Assembly: GCA_001512485.1 (NCBI GenBank)
Contig: LFRV01000058.1
Location: 8,792-55,282 of the forward strand
DNA: 46,491 bases
Direction of reading: 5' to 3'
Source: Clostridiales bacterium DTU069
Lineage (GTDB): Bacteria > Bacillota > Clostridia > DSM-8532
Shown: positions 7,641 through 16,900 of the stretch, piece by piece
How positions within the stretch are numbered: the first letter of the stretch is position 1
Layout: each line of letters begins with the position of its first letter
Translations under genes and position numbers: made by a program
The notes under the pieces: model-generated
Database searches by the model: none
Seen by the model: the letters and a program-made list of their open reading frames with translations, nothing else
Told to the model about the DNA's origin: nothing

Positions 7641-8378
7641 ATGATCTATCTTTACGATGGAAGCTTTGAAGGGCTTCTAACCTGCGTATTTGAAGCATAT
7701 GCGTCAAAAACAGCGGATATATCGATTATTCCGCAAAAAGACCATACCCCGTCTTTTCTGGAAGAGGAGCGCGTGATAGAAACGGATATGGAGAAATTCA
7801 GGCGTGTATATGAATCCGTTTCGAAAAAAATATCGCCGTTGGCACAGAAAGTTATCTATAAGGTCTGGCTCAGCGAAGATGAAAACTCGTCAAATCTGAT
7901 ATATAAATTCTTGCGGATTGGCTATAAAATAGGCGGAAAAGTAGTTAATTATATCCAGGACCCCGCAGTAAACAGGGTGATGGAACTGAACAAAGCTGTG
8001 GGAAGGGAAGCCCACCGTTTCCTTGGTTTATTAAGGTTCCGGGAGGTTCATAAAGGCATATTTTATGCGGAATACGAGCCCCAGTATAATATCACCGTGC
8101 TTATAGCTCCGCATTTTGCAAAAAGGCTTGCTTGCCAGCCATTTTTGATACATGATAGGAAAAGGAATATCTGCGCCGTATTTAACGGCCGGGAATTGGT
8201 AATGACTGACGAGACCCCTTCAATTCCGGAGAGAAGTACGGTGACTGAAGATCAGTATTCGGAGTTGTGGAAAGCGTTTTTCAGGTCTGTTGCCATTAAA
8301 GAGCGCAGGAACCCAAGAGCGCAAATGGGTTTTATGCCGAAAAAATATTGGAAGTACCTTACCGAATTACAGCAGTAA
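7641..8378 (+). CDS. TIGR03915-type putative DNA metabolism protein
   Basis: A 245-residue protein starting MIYLYDGSFEGLLTCVFEAY, the hallmark opening of the TIGR03915/DUF4130 family. The middle part EAHRFLGLLRFREVHKGIFYAEYEPQYNI and FLIHDRKRN also match. Family members are normally paired with a radical-SAM protein (TIGR03916) or joined to uracil-DNA glycosylase domains, and are thought to act in DNA repair; the reaction is unknown. Here the upstream partner is the glycosylase/Ogt fusion and no radical-SAM gene is present. Start ATG 7641 has GGAG 9 bp before it; ATG 7626, just after the upstream stop, is the alternative. Confidence 0.83.
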   Translation: MIYLYDGSFEGLLTCVFEAYASKTADISIIPQKDHTPSFLEEERVIETDMEKFRRVYESVSKKISPLAQKVIYKVWLSEDENSSNLIYKFLRIGYKIGGKVVNYIQDPAVNRVMELNKAVGREAHRFLGLLRFREVHKGIFYAEYEPQYNITVLIAPHFAKRLACQPFLIHDRKRNICAVFNGRELVMTDETPSIPERSTVTEDQYSELWKAFFRSVAIKERRNPRAQMGFMPKKYWKYLTELQQ

Positions 8379-8499
8379 ATAATATATCCCTTCCGAAAAA
8401 AGGTTTGTCGTCCTGCTTTGACGCAGTACCCGTCAATAAGTTCCGGTTGGGGATTTTAAAACAGTTTCTTAGTTTTAAATTATCGATTGGGGTGGTTTA

Positions 8500-9261
8500 A
8501 TGCCGGCAGTAAGAATAATCCCGTGTCTCGATGTATACAACGGGCGTGTAGTTAAAGGTGTTAATTTTGTGAATCTGAAAGATGCAGGAGATCCGATAGC
8601 ATGCGCATCGGCGTATGCTAAAGCGGGGGCTGATGAACTTGCTTTTCTGGACATTACCGCGACTAACGAAAATAGAAGCACTGTGACCGATATGGTGGCA
8701 AAAGTCGCCGAGTGTGTGTCAATACCGTTTACCGTAGGCGGAGGGATACGTACTATCGAAGATTTCAGGCAGGTTTTGCTCGCGGGTGCGGATAAGGTAT
8801 CGATAAGCTCGGCCGCTGTAAGGAATCCGGAAATTATTGCTGAAGCTGCGCTACGTTTTGGCAGCCGGTGTGTTGTGCTGGCCATAGACGCAAAAAAAAG
8901 AAAAGACGGTTCGGGATGGGATGTTTATATTAACGGTGGCAGGCAAAATACCGGAATAGATGTGGTTGAATGGGCTGTGCAGGCGGAAAAAAGCGGCGCT
9001 GGAGAAATACTCCTTACAAGTATGGATAGGGATGGAACAAAAGAAGGTTACGATCTTGAACTTACACGACAGGTTGCGGAAGCTGTCAGGATACCGGTTA
9101 TTGCTTCCGGCGGCGCGGGCAGAATGGAACATTTCAGGGACGCAGTAATAACAGGTAAGGCTGGTGCCGTGCTGGCCGCTTCACTATTCCATTTCGGCGA
9201 AATAGGCATTTTGGAACTTAAAAAGTATTTGAAGCAAGAGGGAATTGATGTTAAGTTTTAG
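8500..9261 (+). CDS. hisF: Imidazole glycerol phosphate synthase cyclase subunit HisF
   Basis: A 253-residue (beta/alpha)8 barrel matching HisF along its length: [19 protein letters not shown] with the catalytic Asp11-type residue, [18 protein letters not shown] with the second catalytic Asp, [15 protein letters not shown] and VIASGGAG. HisF cyclises PRFAR to IGP and AICAR in histidine synthesis, using ammonia from HisH. No other his gene is in the window, so it is detached from the usual operon. A GGGGTGG ribosome binding site precedes ATG 8500. It is followed by the rex promoter region. Confidence 0.95.
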   Translation: MPAVRIIPCLDVYNGRVVKGVNFVNLKDAGDPIACASAYAKAGADELAFLDITATNENRSTVTDMVAKVAECVSIPFTVGGGIRTIEDFRQVLLAGADKVSISSAAVRNPEIIAEAALRFGSRCVVLAIDAKKRKDGSGWDVYINGGRQNTGIDVVEWAVQAEKSGAGEILLTSMDRDGTKEGYDLELTRQVAEAVRIPVIASGGAGRMEHFRDAVITGKAGAVLAASLFHFGEIGILELKKYLKQEGIDVKF

Positions 9262-9280
9262 TTAAAATCTTTTAAAGTTG

Positions 9281-9298
9281 CTGTTAATATTTTAGCTA
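9281..9298. promoter_or_regulatory. Probable Rex operator upstream of rex
   Basis: CTGTTAATATTTTAGCTA matches the Firmicute Rex consensus TTGTTAA-N4-TTAACAA at 11 of 14 fixed positions. It lies about 40 bp upstream of the rex -35, so it suggests autoregulation from an upstream site. Function is inferred. Confidence 0.45.
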
Positions 9299-9339
9299 TT
9301 GTACAGTAACAGTGAAATATGATATAAATATATCAAACC

Positions 9340-9368
9340 TTGACAAAAAAATAACAAAGAGATATACT
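9340..9368 (+). promoter_or_regulatory. Sigma-A promoter of rex
   Basis: TTGACA at 9340-9345, a 17-bp spacer, and TATACT at 9363-9368. This is a near-consensus housekeeping promoter. It implies a leader of about 35 nt before the rex ATG at 9413. Confidence 0.75.
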
Positions 9369-9412
9369 TAATCCAGACATTTACAGATTTTATCTGTAGG
9401 GGGTATAAAAGT

Positions 9413-10039
9413 ATGGAAAAAAAGATATCAACGGCTGTTATCAGAAGACTTCCCAGGTATTACAGGTATCTTAATGATTTACTGAAAGTTGATATTAAAA
9501 GAATTTCATCGCAGGAACTAAGTGAACGAATGGGTATAACGGCGTCGCAAATCCGCCAGGATTTAAACTGCTTTGGTGGTTTTGGGCAGCAGGGTTATGG
9601 TTATAATGTAGAGGTATTATATAAAGAAATAGGTAAGATTTTAGGAATAGACAAAAGGTTTACAACAATCATCATAGGCGCAGGTAATATGGGTAATGCT
9701 CTTGCGAACTATGAGAATTTTAAAAAACGAGGCTTCGATTTAATTGGAATATTTGATGTCAGTCCTGATAAAGTTGGCAAAGAAATAAAGGGGATCAAAA
9801 TAATGCATATCGACTCACTCAGTGATTTTTGCGCTAAAAACCGTGTCGATATTGCGATTCTCACGGTGCCGGCTCAGGATATATCTGAAGTGGCTGAAAA
9901 GATTGCATCTCTTGGTGTAAAAGGTATATGGAACTTTTCACCCCAGGACTTAAAACTATCACATGATGTCGTCGTAGAAAACGTTCATCTCAGCGACAGC
10001 TTAATGGTTCTTGGATACAAAATAGCTCAACGGGGTTGA
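9413..10039 (+). CDS. rex: Redox-sensing transcriptional repressor Rex
   Basis: A 208-residue Rex. The N-terminal winged helix contains LPRYYRYL, SSQELSERMGITASQIRQDLNCFGGFGQQGYGY, the diagnostic DNA-recognition region. Then comes the Rossmann fold with IIGAGNMGNALANY (NADH site), FDVSPDKVGKEI and ILTVPAQ...GIWNFSP. Rex represses fermentation and redox genes when NADH is low and leaves DNA when NADH rises. GGGGG precedes the ATG at 9413. It is monocistronic, with its own promoter and a candidate operator, and converges with ispF. Confidence 0.96.
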   Translation: MEKKISTAVIRRLPRYYRYLNDLLKVDIKRISSQELSERMGITASQIRQDLNCFGGFGQQGYGYNVEVLYKEIGKILGIDKRFTTIIIGAGNMGNALANYENFKKRGFDLIGIFDVSPDKVGKEIKGIKIMHIDSLSDFCAKNRVDIAILTVPAQDISEVAEKIASLGVKGIWNFSPQDLKLSHDVVVENVHLSDSLMVLGYKIAQRG

Positions 10040-10063
10040 TTCCGGGTCAGATTAACGTTTTAT

Positions 10064-10534
10064 TCACGTGTCCACGGTAAGTATGCACAAACATTGGATT
10101 CCGAGACCGCGCCCGAAATCGGTCAAGCTTTCGCCCGATGTTGCTGTAATTCCAACGCAGGATTCGTCTATGTTTAAAAGAGAAGCAATGCTCTTCCTCA
10201 TTTGGTTTATCATCGGGCTTATTTTCGGAACAGCACACTCTATGGAGAATGAAACATGAAGAATTGACCCGTTTAAATGTTTCAGGGCTTCCTTAAGGTA
10301 TACGCGGCTGTCTGTAATACCATCGTTAAAACACATTTTATCGGCTATATCACCGAGAATATTAACACATGTGATTCCTGATACAGCGTTTGTTAAAGCA
10401 TGCAAAACCACATCAGAATCACTGTTTCCCTTCAGGGGCGGGCCTTCAAAACAAACGCCGCCGAGTATCAGCTTTTTATTTTTGTTATCAGTATCAAACC
10501 TGTGACTGTCCTGGCCGATTGAAACCCTGATCAT
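10064..10534 (-). CDS. ispF: 2-C-methyl-D-erythritol 2,4-cyclodiphosphate synthase
   Basis: A 156-residue IspF of the MEP isoprenoid pathway. The metal-ligand motifs are QDSHRF (Asp-x-His) and SDSDVVLHALTNAV. The C-terminal motif ATSGESLTDFGRGLGIQC is a variant of the family's usual glycine-rich ending. The central GDIADKMCFNDGITDSRVYL replaces the more usual GDIG-FPDTDP-KgaDS, so this is a divergent member, but the catalytic Asp/His pair and the conserved Asp-Ser are present. GGAGG lies before the ATG. No ispD is adjacent. The next upstream gene, 36 bp away on the same strand, is the MarR regulator. Confidence 0.87.
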   Translation of the reverse strand: MIRVSIGQDSHRFDTDNKNKKLILGGVCFEGPPLKGNSDSDVVLHALTNAVSGITCVNILGDIADKMCFNDGITDSRVYLKEALKHLNGSILHVSFSIECAVPKISPMINQMRKSIASLLNIDESCVGITATSGESLTDFGRGLGIQCLCILTVDT

Positions 10535-10570
10535 ATTAAACCTCCAAAACTGCGTGGCATATAGCGGGGT

Positions 10571-11011
10571 TTAGGCTTCCAGAGCGTTTTTTTCCATTAG
10601 TTCAAGCAGCCTAATCAGTTCTTTTTGATCGTTCTCATTCATATCCTTTGTAACTATCTCCCGCCAGTTCGACAATAACTCGCGGATTACGGGCAAAAGT
10701 TTTTTTCCGCTTTCGGTAAGAAAGAGACTGTTTTGCCGCTTGTCGCCCGGGTATTGCTCGCGTTTTATATAACCCAGATTTTCCAGCCTGCTGCACTTTC
10801 GGGCAACACCGCTTTTATCAATTAACAAATACTCGCAAAGATTATCCTGACTGGCTCCCGGGTTCCTGTCCAGAAACAGAATAATCAAAAACATGGTCCC
10901 ATGCAATTTATAACTTCGCAGATGCTCATCAAGAAAGTGCCGGCGCTGCCTTTCAAGCCGCGATATGTATCTGACGATATTTCGCGCAAAATCCTGTTTT
11001 TCGTTTTTCAT
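10571..11011 (-). CDS. MarR-family transcriptional regulator
   Basis: A 146-residue winged-helix regulator: GTMFLIILFLDRNPGASQDNLCEYLLIDKSGVARKCSRLENLGYIKREQYPGDKRQNSLFLTESG shows the recognition helix and the D-R wing of MarR proteins. It is divergent from a MATE efflux gene, the standard arrangement in which MarR represses the pump and is released by the drug. A perfect palindrome over the MATE promoter (11226-11242) is the likely binding site. Its ATG follows an AAGGGA ribosome binding site. Confidence 0.9.
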   Translation of the reverse strand: MKNEKQDFARNIVRYISRLERQRRHFLDEHLRSYKLHGTMFLIILFLDRNPGASQDNLCEYLLIDKSGVARKCSRLENLGYIKREQYPGDKRQNSLFLTESGKKLLPVIRELLSNWREIVTKDMNENDQKELIRLLELMEKNALEA

Positions 11012-11195
11012 GTTTATATTCCCTTAAACCTGAAGAATCCGGGAAAACCGGCATATTTCAGATTAAATAATTTATTTGAATATTTTAGATAATACCATAA
11101 TTAACCGGGGCAAGCAAGTTAACCGCCCGGTGACGTTTTTGCTCGCTTTCATGGAAATTAAGGCTCGTACACGGCAGCCTTTATTGGTTGTTTTA

Positions 11196-11242
11196 TTGAC
11201 CGGTGTATGCAGAATATGTTAATATAGTTGCATAGTGCAACT
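11196..11242 (+). promoter_or_regulatory. MATE gene promoter with MarR-type operator
   Basis: TTGACC at 11196-11201, a 17-bp spacer, and TTAATA at 11219-11224. Directly behind is AGTTGCA-TAG-TGCAACT (11226-11242), a palindrome with perfect 7-bp arms covering the transcription start. A MarR dimer here would block the polymerase. The sequence is seen directly; the binding protein is inferred from the divergent marR gene. Confidence 0.7.
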
Positions 11243-11283
11243 TTATTATAGCGATTGATGTACGAAACGGGAGGGAATTCCTT

Positions 11284-12732
11284 TTGACAAAGGCCCAGTC
11301 GATTGAGCGGGATCACAGACGGAAAATGATGCTGGAAGATTCCGTTGTAAAAGTTATACCAATTGTAGCTATTCCAACGATTATAACTATGCTTATAGAT
11401 TCAATATACAACATTACCGATACATATTTTGTAAGCCAGCTTGGTACAACGGCTACCGCGGCTGTCGGCGTAAACTCTTCTCTGATGCATTTGCTGCGCT
11501 CTGTTGCGATGGGCTTCGGTATAGGCGCGGCGAGCTACATATCACGCCTGCTTGGAGCAAAACGGGATGAGGAAGCCAACAGGGTGGGTACTACAACACT
11601 GATTACAGGACTTATCGCGTTAATGGTTATTTCGCTTTTAGGTTATATATTTATGCGGCCTATGGTCAAACTGCTGGGCGCGACTGATACGATAATGCCA
11701 TATTCAATGGATTACGCAAGATGGATTCTGTTTACATCACCTTTTACCGCGGGCTCTGTAATATTAAGCCAGTTGCTGCGTTCCGAAGGCAGCACCAAAT
11801 ACTCAATGATTGGAATGGTTTCGGGCTGTATTGTGAATATAGGCCTTGACCCGATTTTTATAAGCGTACTGGGGCTTGAAGTTGCAGGCGCCGCTATTGC
11901 TACGGGAATATCTAAGTTAGCGAGTTTTATCATACTGCTTATACCTTTTTTGAAAAAGAAAACAATGCTTGATTTAAAGCTGCATTTTTTTACTCCAAAG
12001 AAAGAAATATACCTCGAAATTGCAAAAATGGGGGTACCCACTTTCCTGCGAAGCAGTATGTTAGCCGTGTCAAGTATTGTAGTTAATAATGTTGCCGGTG
12101 CATTCAGCGATTCGGCGCTCGCTGCCGTAACCGTTGCAAATAAGGTCACTCGTATAATAGGTTCGGCTATAATAGGACTTTCACAGGGATTTCAGCCTGT
12201 TGCCGGATATAACTGGGGCGCAGGGAATTACGCAAGGGTACGGAAAGCATTCTGGGCGTGTACCGTAATGGGTGTAACCGTAAGCGTAGTATTCGGTGCG
12301 CTTTTGGCGCTTTTTGCAAAACGGCTTGTCGGAATTTTCACATCATCAGATGATTTGGAGATTTTACGGATTGGTTCGTATATGATAATAACCCAGTGTA
12401 TTACAATGGGATTCCATGCATGGGGAGCGATATCGAACGGCCTTTTCCAGGCTTTGGGACGGTCCGTGGGCGCCGCGATACTTGGTCTTTCACGGCAGTT
12501 GATCTGCCTATTGCCGTGTGTTTTAATATTATCAAATGTGTTCGGAGTATATGGTCTTGCTTCGGCGCAGGCCGTTTCGGACTTATTGACGTTTATAGTT
12601 GCGCTTTTAATGACTGCTGCATTGTTTCGCAGGATTAAAAAAATGGAATATGAACACAATATGCTGAAAACAGAGTGTCAGCCGGACAATATGCAGCCGC
12701 CGATTGAGCACGAGGAAGCAATCTCGATTTAG
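11284..12732 (+). CDS. MATE-family multidrug/Na+ antiporter
   Basis: A 482-residue membrane protein with about 12 helices in two pseudo-symmetric halves. Typical MATE segments are IPTIITMLIDSIYNITDTYFVSQLG near residues 27-52, the matching VPTFLRSSMLAVSSIVVNN in the second half, and GFQPVAGYNWGAGNYARVRKAFW. It likely exports drugs or toxic cations using a Na+ or H+ gradient. The start is TTG 11284, with GGGAGGG about 7 bp upstream; ATG 11326 is a less likely alternative. The last 30 residues are hydrophilic and cytoplasmic. Expression is probably controlled by the divergent MarR protein. Confidence 0.92.
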   Translation: MTKAQSIERDHRRKMMLEDSVVKVIPIVAIPTIITMLIDSIYNITDTYFVSQLGTTATAAVGVNSSLMHLLRSVAMGFGIGAASYISRLLGAKRDEEANRVGTTTLITGLIALMVISLLGYIFMRPMVKLLGATDTIMPYSMDYARWILFTSPFTAGSVILSQLLRSEGSTKYSMIGMVSGCIVNIGLDPIFISVLGLEVAGAAIATGISKLASFIILLIPFLKKKTMLDLKLHFFTPKKEIYLEIAKMGVPTFLRSSMLAVSSIVVNNVAGAFSDSALAAVTVANKVTRIIGSAIIGLSQGFQPVAGYNWGAGNYARVRKAFWACTVMGVTVSVVFGALLALFAKRLVGIFTSSDDLEILRIGSYMIITQCITMGFHAWGAISNGLFQALGRSVGAAILGLSRQLICLLPCVLILSNVFGVYGLASAQAVSDLLTFIVALLMTAALFRRIKKMEYEHNMLKTECQPDNMQPPIEHEEAISI

Positions 12733-12737
12733 GGATT

Positions 12738-13391
12738 TCAACAGTCAGGTCTATAGGCTGCCCGTCTTGAAGGGCAGTTTTCCCTTGGGCAAAGCTCACA
12801 GTTTTCAAATTTTTTATCCGAGGTAAAATATATCCCCGAAGATGATTTTACCGGAATCATCAAAAAGCTGTCGGTAAGCTTAACACCGACTGTATTGGTA
12901 AAAAGGGAAAACAGTTTTTTTTGTTCGCTTATCGGCCAGTCTTTAAGGGCGCCGGGGTTCATGCAGGATAGTTTTCCGCGCAGCCTTTTTTCAGTCAAAT
13001 GTTTAACCAATCCGTTGACGGCTGACTTTAACGCGAGCTGCATTATCATATCGGAAAAATATGCTTTTAGAGGGTCGGTAATACTGCCGGCCCATTGCTC
13101 GATTTCGATGCCGCATGTTGCGATATACGGAAACAGCCTGTGTGTGGATTTCGTGTTTATACTTAATAAACGGCTGTTGAAAGTTTGGCCGTCAATTACA
13201 ACAGCATCTTCCGTTCTTGATTCAATATATGCTTCAATATAAACCGCCTTAGGCCTCGCAATGGAACAGGCCTCTTTCAGAAGCTGCACTGCTTCTTCAG
13301 CCTCGGATGAGCCTTCAGGAAGCTTTAGTGACAAAAGGAATTGTGAATCATTTATTTCAAACGGAATGTTTTCAAGCGCTGTTTCAATCAT
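12738..13391 (-). CDS. MetH-reactivation (vitamin B12-dependent methionine synthase activation) domain protein
   Basis: A 217-residue stand-alone protein resembling the SAM-binding activation domain of cobalamin-dependent methionine synthase, seen in FPYIATCGIEIEQWAG, SDMIMQLALKSAVNGLVKHL and LSCMNPGALKDWPISEQKKLFSLF. The C-terminus has a Cys motif (CELCPRENCPSRRA) that could bind metal. In clostridia such separate proteins accompany MetH forms that lack the activation domain; no metH is in this window. AGGAG precedes the ATG. It converges with the MATE gene, 5 bp away. Role inferred from family. Confidence 0.8.
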   Translation of the reverse strand: MIETALENIPFEINDSQFLLSLKLPEGSSEAEEAVQLLKEACSIARPKAVYIEAYIESRTEDAVVIDGQTFNSRLLSINTKSTHRLFPYIATCGIEIEQWAGSITDPLKAYFSDMIMQLALKSAVNGLVKHLTEKRLRGKLSCMNPGALKDWPISEQKKLFSLFTNTVGVKLTDSFLMIPVKSSSGIYFTSDKKFENCELCPRENCPSRRAAYRPDC

Positions 13392-13415
13392 GCAAATTGC
13401 TCCTTTATTACATCG

Positions 13416-13861
13416 GCTGTTACTTAAGGTATTTTAGCGCACCAAGAACTATTATACCCGACAGCAATACGTTTGAAAAGAATTACTGCACATTCTCTCC
13501 TTGTTTCCGCGGGTCCTGGTTCGGGTGTTTCGTTTCCTAGGTCGACAAAGCACATACCATTCGACACGCTTCAGATCATGATTTACGTTTACGGAGGGGT
13601 CTCCATATCCCGGGTCGCTCATTTGCCCGCTCCACATTTACCTGTAAGCAGCAGGGCGCTGGAGCATGTCGCCCATCGTCACCGAAAGCACCCGAACCAG
13701 AGCCGCGTACCCACCGGAAAGCGGCAGCAATGCCTCGACACGTTAACCACCCGCTGGCTTTTCGGAATGAATTTGCGGGCAGAGGATCGTGGGTTATTGT
13801 TTTGAAAAACACAATAATTCTAAAAACAATTGTACAGTAGAACCTGTAAACGTCTGAACAG
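13416..13861 (-). repeat. Non-autonomous mobile-element-like repeat (copy B, about 0.45 kb)
   Basis: The region between the MetH-like gene and addB has no credible gene but shares blocks with two other intergenic sites. The ends read CTGTT... at 13416 and, inverted, CTGTTCAGAC at 13852-13861, the latter followed inward by a TGTACAAT core (13828-13835). Bases 13504-13537 match 37448-37481 inverted at 29 of 34 positions. Bases 13667-13694 and 13745-13761 match 158-185 and 141-157 inverted. No transposase is encoded, so it looks like a MITE-type or REP-type element moved in trans. Exact ends are uncertain. Confidence 0.6.
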
Positions 13862-13983
13862 TACAATTATAGAAGCGGGAGATTTATGCCCCGTTGTATG
13901 ATAAAATAAAATGGAAAGCATTCATCATCCGATCGCATGCTGAATGACAATATGTTCAAACAACCGGGGATGTGGTTGCAAAA

Positions 13984-16900
13984 ATGAGTTTAAGGATTAT
14001 ATACGGCAGGGCGGGCAGCGGAAAAACCCGTTTTTGCCTGAATGATATAAAATCAAGGTTGGATGCGGGGGGAACACGGCCGCTGCTTCTCTTGGTGCCG
14101 GAACAGTTTACATATCAAGCCGAAAAAGATTTGATTAAAGTGCTTGGCATGGGCGGTATACTGAAAGCCGAAGTATTAAGCTTTCGCCGTCTGGCTTTCA
14201 GGGTATTTAACGAAACGGGCGGCATTACATATCCGCATGTGCATCCGGCGGGCAAGAACATGATTCTTTACAGAATCCTTGACAAACTGCGGAATAACCT
14301 TAATGTGTTTTCCGGTTCTTCCAGGCGAGAGGGATTTGTTAATACACTTTCTAATCTGATTACCGAATTCAAACGGTATAAAGTAACACCCGATGCGCTT
14401 TTGAACGTTTGCAGCGGGTTCGACGAAAAAAACCCTTTGAAGGAAAAGCTTTCCGAAATAGCCCTTGTTTATGACCTGTTTAATACGACGGTAGCTCAAA
14501 GGTACAAGGACCCGGATGACGATCTTACAATTGCGGCAAGAAACATTGCCCGCTGTGATATTTATGCCGGCTCGGAGATATGGATTGACGGGTTTTCCGG
14601 ATTTACGCCGCAGGAATACGCCGTTATCGAACAGCTCATGAAAAAAGCCAAAAGGGTAAATATATGTCTGTGCACCGATTGTCTTGCCGACGATGGGGTT
14701 CTTGATAAAACCGGTGTTTTTTCCCCAATAAAGGCTTCATATGCGAGGCTTGAGAAAATAGCAAAGCAGAACGGCATTGAAATTGAGCCTGCAGTTTATT
14801 TAAAGCACATTTATCGGTTTGCTCCGGACGGCGAGCTTTCTCATCTTGAACAATACCTGTATGCTTATCCATATAAGCAATACAAAGGTAAAACACAGAG
14901 TATATCGCTGTTTTATTCTGTTAACATATACTCCGAAATAGAGGAATGCTCGAGGGATATTATCAGGCTTTGCAGGGATCGCGGGTTTCGTTACAGGGAT
15001 ATTGCCGTTATTACCGGGAATCTTTCAGGTTACGAAAAAATGATAGAGGTTATTTTCTCCGAGTACGAAATTCCATGCTACATCGACAGAAAAGTCGATA
15101 TAGCCAATCACCCCCTTGTACGCATGATTCTGTCGATGCTTGATATATTTATTGAAAACTGGTCGTACGAATCTGTTTTCAGCTATCTTAAAACCGGCCT
15201 GACAGGCATTGATCGCAACAGGATCGACAGGCTTGAAAATTATGTCCTGGCCTGCGGGATTAAGGGGAAGCGCTGGACTGACGATAACAAATGGAATATG
15301 ATACCGGAGCTGGTCCCGGATGAAACAGGCGTAGAGCCCGTAAGCGAGATGCTTGAAGATGTGAACAATACAAGGGATATGGTTGTAAACCCACTGAAAG
15401 AATTCAGATGGAAGACGAAAGGCAGGAGGAAAGCCTCCGAGTTTTGCTCAAGTTTGTATGATTTTTTATGCGAGCTCGGCGTTCCGGAGAGAATTGAACA
15501 AAGCATTGAAAAATTCAGAAAAGACGGGGATTTGAATACCGCAAACGAATACTCCCAGGTATGGAATATTGTAATGGATGTATTGGATCAGACAGTGGAA
15601 GTGATGGGTGATGAAACCTTTGGAATTGAGAGATTTTCATCGATACTCAAAATCGGTTTCGGCGAGTACAAGATTGGTTTGATTCCGCCTTCGCTCGACC
15701 AGGTGCTTGTTGGCAGCATAGAGCGGTCAAGAAGCCATGAGATTAAAGCATTATACATACTTGGCGCAAATGACGGCGTATTTCCACCCGCGGATATCGC
15801 TGAAGGCGTTCTTTCCGATCAGGAAAGGAATACGCTCAACGATGCCGGAATTGAACTTGCCGGTGATTCAAGAAAACGCGCTTTTGAAGGACAGTACATG
15901 ATATATAGGACATTGACATCTTCCGCGGAATTCATAAGGATTAGCTGGCCTGTTGCGGATAACGAAGGAAGGGCGCTGCGTCCGTCAATTATAATATCAC
16001 GGATAAAAAAGCTGTTTCCGGATATTACCGAAACGAGCAATGTTATACCCGAAGCGGATGACGATATGAAACTCCTGACGGGCAGGTTACCTGCCTTCAG
16101 GCAAATGATAATGATGCTGCGACAAAAAGCGGACGGAAGGGACATAAGCCCAATATGGTCTGAAGCATACCGCTGGTTTTTTGCCGACAGTGAGTACAGG
16201 GAAAAGTGTCTTGCTGTAAGGGTAGCTTTTCAATACAGGAACATAGCACAGTCCATCAGCCGCGACAGAATTGGATCGCTTTACGGCAGGCAGCTTAATT
16301 CGAGCGTATCGAGGCTTGAAAAATACTCTTCATGTCCTTTTGCTTTTTTTGTTCAATACGGGCTCGGTGCGAGGGAAAGAAAAGTGTATGCGCTGCGGCC
16401 GCCTGATATAGGCACATTTATGCACGCAGTAATAGAAAGGTTTTCAAAGCTGGTTTCCGAAAGCGGCATATCCTGGAGGGATTTCGACTTTGACTGGTGT
16501 ACCGCGAGAGTTTCCGAAATAGTTGATAATATGCTTCGTGAAATGAGAGGTTCGGGAATTGCCGGATCAAAAAGGTATTCGGCGCTTACCTCAAGGCTTA
16601 AGCGCGTTATTTCAAGGGCTGTCTGGATTATGGCCAGGCATATACAATGCGGCGGTTTCAACCCTGTCGAGTACGAAGCATATTTTGGGGAAGGCGGCAA
16701 ATACCCGCCGATAATAATTGAACTCGATTCGGGTGAAAAAGTTTTTCTTACCGGCAGGATAGACAGGATCGACGCTTATGAGTCAGAGAAGGGTACATAC
16801 GTAAGGATTGTCGATTACAAATCGGGAAGCAGGGAATTCAGGTTATCCGATGTATTTTACGGTCTTCAGATTCAATTGGTAACGTATCTTGACGCGATCT

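Noticed and set aside
13473-13866. Open frames of 60-110 codons on both strands inside the 13.4-13.9 kb region
   Set aside because: They lack ribosome binding sites and family similarity and lie in repeat DNA shared with two other intergenic sites; the coding appearance is due to local GC content.
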